Shown piece after piece: positions 1-4,945 of a stretch of 8,532 bases of DNA. Position 1 is the stretch's first letter. Every line of letters starts with the position of its first letter. Source of the stretch: Acidobacteriota bacterium (lineage in GTDB: Bacteria; Acidobacteriota; Vicinamibacteria; Marinacidobacterales; SMYC01); NCBI GenBank assembly GCA_030598165.1, contig JAUVQL010000030.1, positions 1-8,532 of the forward strand, given 5' to 3'. The notes under the pieces were generated by a model that worked only from the letters and a program-made list of their open reading frames with translations, was not told where the DNA came from and searched no databases. Position numbers and translations under genes: made by a program.

Positions 1-1
1 C

Positions 2-94
2 CTACTGCAGCGGGTACCTAGGTTCCTCGCCTTGTATGACACGCAAGCGTACCGAAGCTATTGGGACGTTTGTACGGTGGATTATATGCCGTAG
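2..94 (+). CDS. Possible C-terminal fragment of a gene cut by the left window edge
   Basis: Reading frame 2 is open from the first bases to a TAG at 92-94 and encodes 30 residues, ending in 'YWDVCTVDYMP'. The stretch is rich in aromatic residues (Tyr, Trp, Phe), which is unusual for random frames. It would end 24 bp before the queG stop, in a convergent arrangement. I do not recognise a family, and an open stretch of about 31 codons can easily arise by chance. The other two + frames give no better candidate. This is only a possibility; otherwise bases 1-118 hold nothing I can name. Confidence 0.3.
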   Translation, partial: LLQRVPRFLALYDTQAYRSYWDVCTVDYMP

Positions 95-118
95 GCGGGT
101 TGGCTTGCTGGCTTCCGG

Positions 119-1294
119 TCAAGCGAGTTGGTCGAGCGCCCAGTGGATTTCCAGCCGGACCTCTTCGACGTCTTCGACGGATAGACGTTTTCTGAGGGCA
201 TCTGGTGACTGACGCTGTTTCAGATTTCCTAGAGCCCAGGCGACATGTTCTCGAACCAGAGGCTCCAGGTGATCCAAGGCGACAACGAGGTCCGGAACGA
301 CACGGGGGTCCTTGGAATTGCCGAGTGCAACGGCTACGTTGCGCAGAAAGCCGGCGTAACGGGCTCGACGTGTCGCGCTGCGGCGCGTCGCTGCTTGGAA
401 TTCTTCGAGGCTCATCTTCAGCATCGATACCAAGTCCATTGAGGCAAGTGGTTCCCTTGGGAAGAATCGAGCCTCTTCGCTCTTTTTCGCAAAGCGGTTC
501 CATGGGCAGACGTCCTGGCAATCATCACAACCGTAGATCCGATTGCCGATGGCTGGCCTCAACTCTCGTGGGATGGAATTTCTCAGCTCGATGGTGAGAT
601 AGGAAATGCAGAGGCGGCTGTCGACCACATAGGGCTCGACGATGGCGTTGGTTGGACAGGCTGCGATGCACCGGCTACAGCTTCCACAGTAGTTTTGTTC
701 GGGCACGTCGAGAGGTAAACCGACTGGAACGAGAATCTCGCCGAGGAAAAACCACGAGCTTCCCCGGCGGGAAATGAGGTTCGAGTGTTTTCCGAGCCAT
801 CCGAGCCCTGCTGCTGCTGCATAGCTCTTCTCGAGCAGAGGACCAGTGTCGACGTAGAGTTTTGATTTGAGGTCATATTTGTCTTCAATGAACCGGCAGA
901 GCTCTCCGAGCTTGCCCTCCATGACACGATGGTAATCTTCACCTCGGGCGTAACTTGACACAACTCCTCGGTTGGAATCGCTCTCTTCAGGGGCTCCTTG
1001 ATAGTAGTTCAAGGCACAGCAAATGACAGTTTTTGGCGCGGCGTGACTGCGACCAGCATCGCTTCGTCGGCCGGGGTCTCGCGCCATCCAGCGCATCTCG
1101 CCTTCGTAGCCTCGTTCGAGCCATCTTTCGAGCCGCGGAGTTTCGCGAGGCAGTTGAGTGGGCGCGAAGCCCACTTTGTCGAAGCCGATCTCTAGCCCTC
1201 TGGAGCGGATGAGCCTCTTGAGAAGCACAGCTTCATCGTGGGTCAGTCGTATGGCATCAGAGCTCACGAGCAAGTCTTTTCGTGTGGACTTCAA
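119..1294 (-). CDS. queG: Epoxyqueuosine reductase QueG
   Basis: This enzyme catalyses the last step of queuosine synthesis, the cobalamin-dependent reduction of epoxyqueuosine to queuosine in the anticodons of Tyr, His, Asn and Asp tRNAs, in the cytoplasm. The 391 residues match the family along their whole length. The N-terminal part has 'GEMRWM' (65-70) and the 'YVDTGPLLEKSYA' block (147-159), whose Asp149 aligns with the proposed catalytic acid. Two ferredoxin-like 4Fe-4S clusters follow: C203-x2-C206-x2-C209-x3-CP at 213, and C256-x2-C259-x3-CP at 263, the latter inside 'NRIYGCDDCQDVCPWN'. A HEAT-like tail (about 312-391) would bind tRNA. The start is uncertain because there is no ATG before residue 67. 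TTG at 1294 gives the longest form and GTG at 1267 is an alternative; neither has a clear Shine-Dalgarno sequence. It stands alone on the minus strand, with no other queuosine gene in view. Confidence 0.96.
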   Translation of the reverse strand: MKSTRKDLLVSSDAIRLTHDEAVLLKRLIRSRGLEIGFDKVGFAPTQLPRETPRLERWLERGYEGEMRWMARDPGRRSDAGRSHAAPKTVICCALNYYQGAPEESDSNRGVVSSYARGEDYHRVMEGKLGELCRFIEDKYDLKSKLYVDTGPLLEKSYAAAAGLGWLGKHSNLISRRGSSWFFLGEILVPVGLPLDVPEQNYCGSCSRCIAACPTNAIVEPYVVDSRLCISYLTIELRNSIPRELRPAIGNRIYGCDDCQDVCPWNRFAKKSEEARFFPREPLASMDLVSMLKMSLEEFQAATRRSATRRARYAGFLRNVAVALGNSKDPRVVPDLVVALDHLEPLVREHVAWALGNLKQRQSPDALRKRLSVEDVEEVRLEIHWALDQLA

Positions 1295-1302
1295 TCAACG
1301 GT

Positions 1303-1332
1303 AGAATATCGACTTCGGACCATCAGCTGCAA
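1303..1332 (-). promoter_or_regulatory. Possible sigma-70 promoter for queG
   Basis: On the minus strand, TTGCAG (1332-1327) and TATTCT (1308-1303) are separated by 18 nt. Each hexamer matches consensus at four or five positions. Transcription would begin near 1296. A start at the TTG at 1294 would then be almost leaderless, while the GTG at 1267 would have a leader of about 29 nt. The same 46-bp gap between queG and the divergent small gene also holds TAGAAT at 1302-1307 on the + strand, a possible -10 box for that gene, but without a good -35. Confidence 0.35.
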
Positions 1333-1340
1333 GGGAAAGT

Positions 1341-1568
1341 ATGCAAGAACTAGGTGCACTCATCGCTACATTGAATACGTTGAAAGTGGGGGAATTGGGG
1401 GCTGTTCGGGATCAGCTCTTGGAGGTGCGGACAGAGTTGGAGCGTCGCGATCTCGCGGAGCTAGTGTCCAAGCTCGACGAGTGCCGCGCCGCTCTCGGCA
1501 GCGGGGATCTGAAGAGCTTCCGCCGTCTTAAAGAGACCATCGTGAGTCGTCTTGGGCACCTTCGGTGA
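1341..1568 (+). CDS. Small helical protein of unknown function (75 aa)
   Basis: I do not recognise a family. The ATG at 1341 follows AAGGGA (1331-1336) by four bases, which is a plausible ribosome binding site. The product is charged and almost entirely predicted helix. Leu and Val recur at heptad-like spacing through 'LLEVRTELERRDLAELVSKL', suggesting an amphipathic or coiled-coil helix. A Gly-Ser turn ('LGSGDL') is followed by a basic second helix ('FRRLKETIVSRLGHLR'). A two-helix hairpin that dimerises or binds a partner would fit, but that is inference. It has one Cys, no signal peptide and no membrane segment. It is divergent from queG (46-bp gap), and its last 41 nt overlap the 3' end of the opposing gene at 1528-1752. 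Third-position codon use looks like real coding sequence. Confidence 0.65.
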   Translation: MQELGALIATLNTLKVGELGAVRDQLLEVRTELERRDLAELVSKLDECRAALGSGDLKSFRRLKETIVSRLGHLR

Positions 1569-1752
1569 CGGGATCTTGGAGCTTGGTGCGCCAAACCACG
1601 TTCCACTCGCGCGGCAAGCGGGCTGCGGTACGAGCAAGCTCTTGTTCAATGGCCTCGATGGCGATATCACAGGTGCTGTCCGGCTTGTGGGAACGAAGGT
1701 TGGAAAGTCGTTCCTTGAGCTCTTCGATCCGTTTCCAGATCGATCGGTTCAT
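1528..1752 (-). CDS. Small unknown protein (74 aa) behind a sigma-54 promoter
   Basis: I do not recognise a family. I chose the ATG at 1752 rather than the longer open frame reaching 2004, because AGAGGTGG lies at the right distance upstream (AGAGG at 1763-1759, six bases from the ATG) and a sigma-54 promoter sits just before it. The longer frame would run through that promoter and into the Nudix gene. The N-terminal half is helical and charged ('MNRSIWKRIEELKERLSNLR', then 'AIEAIEQELARTAARL'). The second half is Trp-containing and more polar ('REWNVVWRTKLQDP') and ends in an acidic, probably flexible tail. It is soluble, with a single Cys at residue 29 and no signal peptide. It converges on the 75-aa gene with a 41-nt overlap of coding ends. 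Codon use is clean, so I believe it is expressed. Its role is probably conditional, given the promoter type. Confidence 0.7.
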   Translation of the reverse strand: MNRSIWKRIEELKERLSNLRSHKPDSTCDIAIEAIEQELARTAARLPREWNVVWRTKLQDPVTEGAQDDSRWSL

Positions 1753-1776
1753 GATCCACCTCTCTACTTCCAGATT

Positions 1777-1792
1777 AGCAAGATATGTGCCA
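1777..1792 (-). promoter_or_regulatory. Sigma-54 (RpoN) -24/-12 promoter
   Basis: The minus strand reads TGGCACATATCTTGCT from 1792 to 1777. The known RpoN consensus is TGGCAC-N5-TTGCW, with the invariant GG and GC separated by exactly 10 nt. Every conserved position matches here, and the spacing is right. The predicted start of transcription, about 12 nt downstream of the GC, falls near 1766, just ahead of the Shine-Dalgarno sequence of the 74-aa gene starting at 1752. Sigma-54 promoters need an AAA+ activator bound upstream, so the inverted repeats at 1838-1881 are candidate activator sites. The motif and its position are seen directly; use by RpoN is inferred. Confidence 0.75.
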
Positions 1793-1837
1793 CGACCGCC
1801 AGACAACAAGTGACGAGTATTTAACAAGATAGCATCT

Positions 1838-1863
1838 TTTCCCCTTTGTTCGCTGTGGGGAAA
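1838..1863. repeat. Inverted repeat TTTCCCC-N12-GGGGAAA
   Basis: Seven-base perfect arms lie at 1838-1844 and 1857-1863, in the 169-bp gap between the sigma-54-driven small gene and the Nudix gene. A shorter repeat, TGTTC (1847-1851) and GAACA (1864-1868), interleaves with it. There is no T tract on either side, so a terminator is unlikely. It lies about 45-70 bp upstream of the -24 element on the minus strand, which is close to where sigma-54 activators bind. It could equally be a leader hairpin of the Nudix mRNA. Confidence 0.4.
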
Positions 1864-1868
1864 GAACA

Positions 1869-1881
1869 GTGAAAATGTCAC
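1869..1881. repeat. Small palindrome GTGA-N5-TCAC
   Basis: This operator-like inverted repeat lies 40 bp before the Nudix start and about 77 bp upstream of the sigma-54 promoter's -24 element. It has only four-base perfect arms, so chance occurrence is quite possible. It is listed because the gap is short and otherwise has no clear promoter for the Nudix gene. Confidence 0.25.
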
Positions 1882-1921
1882 ATCCTGGCGACAGATGAGG
1901 TAATTAAGGGGAGTCCGTGCA

Positions 1922-2323
1922 ATGGAATATCGCCAACCGAAACTGACGGTCGATGTGATCATCGAAACGGGTGAGCGGCGAGATCTTGTTCTCATTCGCC
2001 GCAAGAATCCTCCCCACGGTTGGGCGCTGCCTGGAGGGTTCGTCGACGTCGGAGAAACCGTGGAAAGGGCGGCTCGGCGAGAAGCCTTAGAAGAAACCTC
2101 CCTTCACGTCGAGCTCGAACGTCAGTTCCATGTTTATTCTGATCCTCGTCGCGACCCACGTGGGCATACCGTTTCGGTGGTTTTCATCGGCCGAGCGGCC
2201 GAGGAACCACGAGGAGCCGATGACGCAGCGGAAGCAAGGGCCTTTCCAAGGGATGATCTGCCGGACTCTCTCGCCTTCGATCATGGCCAAATTCTGGAGG
2301 ACTACCTTCGAGGACTCTACTAA
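1922..2323 (+). CDS. Nudix hydrolase, ADP-ribose pyrophosphatase type
   Basis: Nudix enzymes cleave nucleoside diphosphates linked to another group, using Mg2+ held by the Nudix box. The 133-residue protein is the usual length for a single-domain member. The box is seen at residues 39-61: G39-x5-E45-x7-R53-E54-x2-E57-E58, preceded by 'WALPGG'. The usual Gly after EEx is Ser60, a tolerated change. After the box comes '[17 protein letters not shown]' (72-88), a pattern common in bacterial and archaeal enzymes annotated as ADP-ribose pyrophosphatase. The substrate is therefore probably ADP-ribose or a related sugar nucleotide, but this is not proven. There is no winged-helix tail, so it is not an NrtR-type regulator. 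The ATG at 1922 follows AAGGGGAG by eight bases. The gene stands alone; the next gene has its own promoter. Confidence 0.9.
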   Translation: MEYRQPKLTVDVIIETGERRDLVLIRRKNPPHGWALPGGFVDVGETVERAARREALEETSLHVELERQFHVYSDPRRDPRGHTVSVVFIGRAAEEPRGADDAAEARAFPRDDLPDSLAFDHGQILEDYLRGLY

Positions 2324-2334
2324 AAGCTCCAGTT

Positions 2335-2364
2335 TTGACAGCCAGAGCGCCGTGCTGCTATAGT
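2335..2364 (+). promoter_or_regulatory. Strong sigma-70 promoter
   Basis: A perfect -35 TTGACA (2335-2340) is followed after 18 nt by TATAGT (2359-2364), five of six matches to the -10 consensus. It lies 11 bp after the Nudix stop codon. Transcription should start near 2371, giving a leader of roughly 30-40 nt before the unknown helical-protein gene. It shows that this gene, and perhaps kbl after it, forms a transcription unit separate from the Nudix gene. Confidence 0.65.
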
Positions 2365-2408
2365 TCAAATACCCCAGCGTTAACCAATAGTTCCCACGAG
2401 TGTTTGTC

Positions 2409-3509
2409 ATGCGCATGGACTTGCAGGCGCACAAGGGCGGGGCGTCGAATACATCGAAGCGTTCATCCTCTCGAGGCGCGCAGAAGCGCGGTGAAGTGAA
2501 CCGCCGACTGTCAAAGAGCGGCCCGCTTTCCGGTCCGCTCTCCAAAACCAGGGACCAGGCCGCGTTCAAATACCTCTTTCGCGAGACCTCCCTGGAGTCG
2601 ATCCAGCAGTGCCTGGAAAGCATACGCGACCAAGAGATGGTTGAGTTCTTAGAGGAAGGCATCCTGAAGATCGCGACCATTATGTCGTCCGAGGCCTTTA
2701 CCGGTTTGGAGCGCTGCCGCCGGGAGTTGAAATCGTTACTTCCTCGCGTGCATGAAGAAGCTACAAATGCGAGGCGTATCTATGATCGCCACGTGGAGAC
2801 ACTGGGCCAACTCACTTTTGCCCTCGGTAGACGCTTGGACCAATACGAAGAGTTTCTCTCGAAATGTCCCTTCACGGGGAGCGCAGAGCAGCTACGGGGC
2901 CTTTATGGACAGAAAGCTCGCGACATTGGCGGGGACGTGCACTTTCTCCGCCAGGAGCTGAATCATTGGGTGAAGAAATTCGTGCCGATTCGCGGAGAGC
3001 TGCCCGAGGGTGAAGATGGGCGCCTGTTTCTCGAAGGGCGAATCAGTGCGGTGGTGGATGATCTGGGTCTCAGGTTGAAGGAGGTCCAGGAGGTTTTGAG
3101 CACCGCTATTCACAACCAACTTTGTGTCTTTGACGGGACACTGACCCGCAGCAGGCTATTCAAGAAGGACATCGAGAACTTCATGGATATCGACCACCTG
3201 TTGAGCTGGATCACCGAGCTGTTGTCTCGCGTCAAGGAGTATGACGCGGAGCGTCACCCGGAGCAGCTCCAGATCATTAAAACACTCCTCCGCGATTTCC
3301 GTCCTGAGAAGTTTCCCGCGTTGTCCGGCGTAAGAGAGTCGGATCAAGTCATGTTCTCCAAGTTCATTCCTCAAGTTCTGCATTATAAGCAGGGTAAAAA
3401 GCAACAGGGAGACGACCCGATGCATGTCTTTCTGTTGCTCTTGGGAGACCTGGTCCGCAACCTGAAACAAGCGGGGGCCGAAGCTTCGCCGTTGGATCCT
3501 GATTTTTAG
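2409..3509 (+). CDS. Unrecognised, mostly alpha-helical protein (about 366 aa)
   Basis: I do not recognise a family. Possible starts are GTG 2400, ATG 2409 and ATG 2415. I prefer 2409 because GAGTG (2398-2402) lies six bases before it, although no start has a strong ribosome site. The first 45 or so residues are basic and low in complexity (Ser, Arg, Lys, Gly; includes '[11 protein letters not shown]'), so probably disordered. The rest is rich in Leu, Glu, Arg and Lys and reads as a succession of long helices: '[20 protein letters not shown]', '[20 protein letters not shown]', '[20 protein letters not shown]' and a closing '[18 protein letters not shown]'. No nucleotide-binding, metal or catalytic motif, signal peptide or clear membrane segment is visible. 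It looks like a cytoplasmic scaffold or binding protein, perhaps with the basic tail touching nucleic acid or membrane; that is inference. It has its own strong promoter, and kbl follows after 112 bp. Confidence 0.85.
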   Translation: MRMDLQAHKGGASNTSKRSSSRGAQKRGEVNRRLSKSGPLSGPLSKTRDQAAFKYLFRETSLESIQQCLESIRDQEMVEFLEEGILKIATIMSSEAFTGLERCRRELKSLLPRVHEEATNARRIYDRHVETLGQLTFALGRRLDQYEEFLSKCPFTGSAEQLRGLYGQKARDIGGDVHFLRQELNHWVKKFVPIRGELPEGEDGRLFLEGRISAVVDDLGLRLKEVQEVLSTAIHNQLCVFDGTLTRSRLFKKDIENFMDIDHLLSWITELLSRVKEYDAERHPEQLQIIKTLLRDFRPEKFPALSGVRESDQVMFSKFIPQVLHYKQGKKQQGDDPMHVFLLLLGDLVRNLKQAGAEASPLDPDF

Positions 3510-3510
3510 C

Positions 3511-3550
3511 AAGAAATCAGGAATTCAAGAAATCAAGAAATCAGGAATAG
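3511..3550 (+). repeat. Tandem octamer array upstream of kbl
   Basis: Starting two bases after the preceding stop codon, the sequence can be divided into five consecutive 8-mers: AAGAAATC, AGGAATTC, AAGAAATC, AAGAAATC, AGGAATAG. The 14-mer AAGAAATCAGGAAT occurs twice in full (3511-3524 and 3535-3548), and AAGAAATC occurs three times. The array sits between the helical-protein gene and kbl, and its unit resembles that of the array downstream of kbl. It is purine-rich on this strand. No function is known to me. Confidence 0.75.
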
Positions 3551-3621
3551 TACTGCTGTGCCCTTTGCATCTGTCGGGCTGGGGGACTACGATCCGGCAC
3601 CGAAAAAGGGAGGTTCCGAGT

Positions 3622-4809
3622 ATGTACGGCAAAGCGCGCGAGTTGATCAACGAGACCTTGGAAGAGATCCAAAAAGCGGGTCTCTACAAAGAAGAACGCG
3701 TCATTCTTTCCCCTCAGGGGGCCACGATCCAAGTAAAGGCCGATGAAGTCCTGAACTTCTGTGCTAACAATTATCTCGGTCTTTCCGGCCATCCCGAAAT
3801 CGTTGCCGCCGCACACGCCGGCCTGGATAATAGGGGTTTTGGCCTGTCATCGGTTCGCTTTATCTGCGGAACTCAAGATCTCCACAAGCAACTCGAACAG
3901 AAGATCGCCGACTTCCTTGGGACGGATGACACCATCCTCTACACATCCTGTTTCGACGCTAACGGTGGTCTCTTCGAGACGGTTTTGTCAGAAGAGGATG
4001 CGATTATCAGCGATGAGCTGAACCACGCCAGCATCATCGATGGGGTTCGGCTCTCAAAGGCTGAGCGCTTTCGGTACAAAAATGCCGATATGTCGGACCT
4101 GGAAGACAAGTTGAAAGAAGCACAAGAAGCCCGAATACGCATGATCGCTACTGATGGAGTCTTCAGTATGGATGGGACCTACGCCCCCGTAGACAAAATC
4201 TGTGATCTTGCGGAGCGCTACGATGCATTGGTCATGGTCGATGACTCTCATGCCACTGGTTTCGTTGGCAAGACGGGTAGGGGGACGCCCGAGCTCTGCG
4301 GAGTGCAGGACCGAGTAGACATCATCACCTCGACTTTGGGGAAAGCTCTAGGAGGAGCCTCGGGGGGATTTACGACAGGTCGCAAAGAGATCATTTCTCT
4401 TCTACGTCAAAGGAGTCGCCCGTATCTCTTCTCTAATACCGTAGCGCCTTCCATCGTGGCGGCGGGCATCAAGGTTTTGGATCTTCTCGGCGCGACGACT
4501 GAACTCCGCGATCGCCTCGAAGAAAACACCCTTTACTTCCGGAAGGAGATGACGGGCCGAGGGTTCCAAATCAAGGAAGGGACCCACCCCATCGTGCCTA
4601 TTATGTTGGGAGATGCACGATTGGCACAAGATATGGCTCGTGCCTCGCTCGATGAAGGTATTTACGTTATTGGATTCAGCTTTCCCGTGGTGCCGAAGGG
4701 GAAGGCGCGTATCCGCGTCCAGATTTCCGCCGCCCACGAGCGTGAGCACATCGACCGCGCCATCGAAGCCTTCACCAAAGTAGCAAAGAGTATGGGAGTC
4801 ATTGAATAG
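3622..4809 (+). CDS. kbl: Glycine C-acetyltransferase (2-amino-3-ketobutyrate CoA ligase)
   Basis: This PLP enzyme splits 2-amino-3-ketobutyrate, made from threonine by Tdh, with CoA into glycine and acetyl-CoA; the reaction is reversible. The 395 residues align end to end with E. coli Kbl (398). Shared blocks include '[11 protein letters not shown]' (44-54), '[11 protein letters not shown]' (76-86), '[12 protein letters not shown]' (109-120), '[15 protein letters not shown]' (130-144), '[11 protein letters not shown]' (206-216; Asp207 and His210 contact PLP), '[12 protein letters not shown]' (238-249; Lys241 is the Schiff-base lysine) and 'RPYLFSN' (266-272). The fold is type I aminotransferase, alpha-oxoamine synthase group. 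The ATG at 3622 is chosen because AGGGAGG (3607-3613) lies eight bases upstream; an in-frame TTG at 3565 would add 19 residues unlike the family. No tdh is adjacent, although kbl-tdh operons are common. No clear promoter of its own is seen, so it may be read from the promoter at 2335. Confidence 0.97.
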   Translation: MYGKARELINETLEEIQKAGLYKEERVILSPQGATIQVKADEVLNFCANNYLGLSGHPEIVAAAHAGLDNRGFGLSSVRFICGTQDLHKQLEQKIADFLGTDDTILYTSCFDANGGLFETVLSEEDAIISDELNHASIIDGVRLSKAERFRYKNADMSDLEDKLKEAQEARIRMIATDGVFSMDGTYAPVDKICDLAERYDALVMVDDSHATGFVGKTGRGTPELCGVQDRVDIITSTLGKALGGASGGFTTGRKEIISLLRQRSRPYLFSNTVAPSIVAAGIKVLDLLGATTELRDRLEENTLYFRKEMTGRGFQIKEGTHPIVPIMLGDARLAQDMARASLDEGIYVIGFSFPVVPKGKARIRVQISAAHEREHIDRAIEAFTKVAKSMGVIE

Positions 4810-4815
4810 TACCCA

Positions 4816-4899
4816 AGTACTCGAGTACTCAAGTACTCGAGAATAAGACCTGGCTAAGTCTTTATTCTTGAGTTCTCGAGTACTGAGTTCTTGAGTACT
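4816..4899. repeat. Inverted octamer array downstream of kbl
   Basis: The left arm (4816-4849) reads AGTACTCG, AGTACTCA, AGTACTCG, then AGAATAAGAC. The right arm (4858-4899), read on the minus strand, is AGTACTCA, AGAACTC, AGTACTCG, AGAACTCA, then AGAATAAAGAC. The two arms are therefore inverted copies of one array, with an 8-base centre (4850-4857), and can form a long imperfect hairpin. Inside the left arm, 4816-4829 is itself a perfect 14-bp palindrome. The structure lies in the kbl 3' region, directly before a second, perfect hairpin at 4903-4941. It may act in mRNA stability or termination, or be an intergenic repeat element; function is not known. Confidence 0.75.
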
Positions 4900-4902
4900 A
4901 CG

Positions 4903-4941
4903 GATGGGCGTCGTCCTCATCTTCCTGGGACGACGCCCATC
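4903..4941. terminator. Convergent hairpin terminator between kbl and dnaK
   Basis: A perfect 14-bp stem is formed by GATGGGCGTCGTCC (4903-4916) and GGACGACGCCCATC (4928-4941), with an 11-nt loop. It starts 4 bp past the dnaK stop codon, and on the kbl side it follows the octamer array. In the kbl direction it is followed by AT-rich ATTATTAATTT. In the dnaK direction there is no T tract, so there it may act as a 3'-end protecting stem as much as an intrinsic terminator. Its position between convergent genes supports a two-way role. Confidence 0.75.
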
Positions 4942-4945
4942 ATTA

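Noticed and set aside
81..86. TATAAT on the minus strand as a promoter
   Set aside because: The nearest TTGAC-like -35 (117-122) is 30 nt away and no gene starts downstream within the window.
1753..2004. Longer minus-strand frame upstream of the 74-aa gene
   Set aside because: It would run through the sigma-54 promoter, the ribosome site and the start of the Nudix gene on the other strand.
3565..3621. In-frame TTG start extending Kbl by 19 residues
   Set aside because: The extension does not resemble the family, has no ribosome site, and the ATG at 3622 has an excellent one.
4621..4640. TGGCAC inside kbl as a second sigma-54 promoter
   Set aside because: The -12 GC is not at the required 10-nt spacing and the site is mid-gene.
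4816..4899. CRISPR-like array
   Set aside because: Units are 8 bases with no spacers, and the arms are inverted.
4402..4920. 172-codon minus-strand frame opposite the end of kbl
   Set aside because: It lies over the Kbl C-terminus and the repeat array and has no recognisable product.
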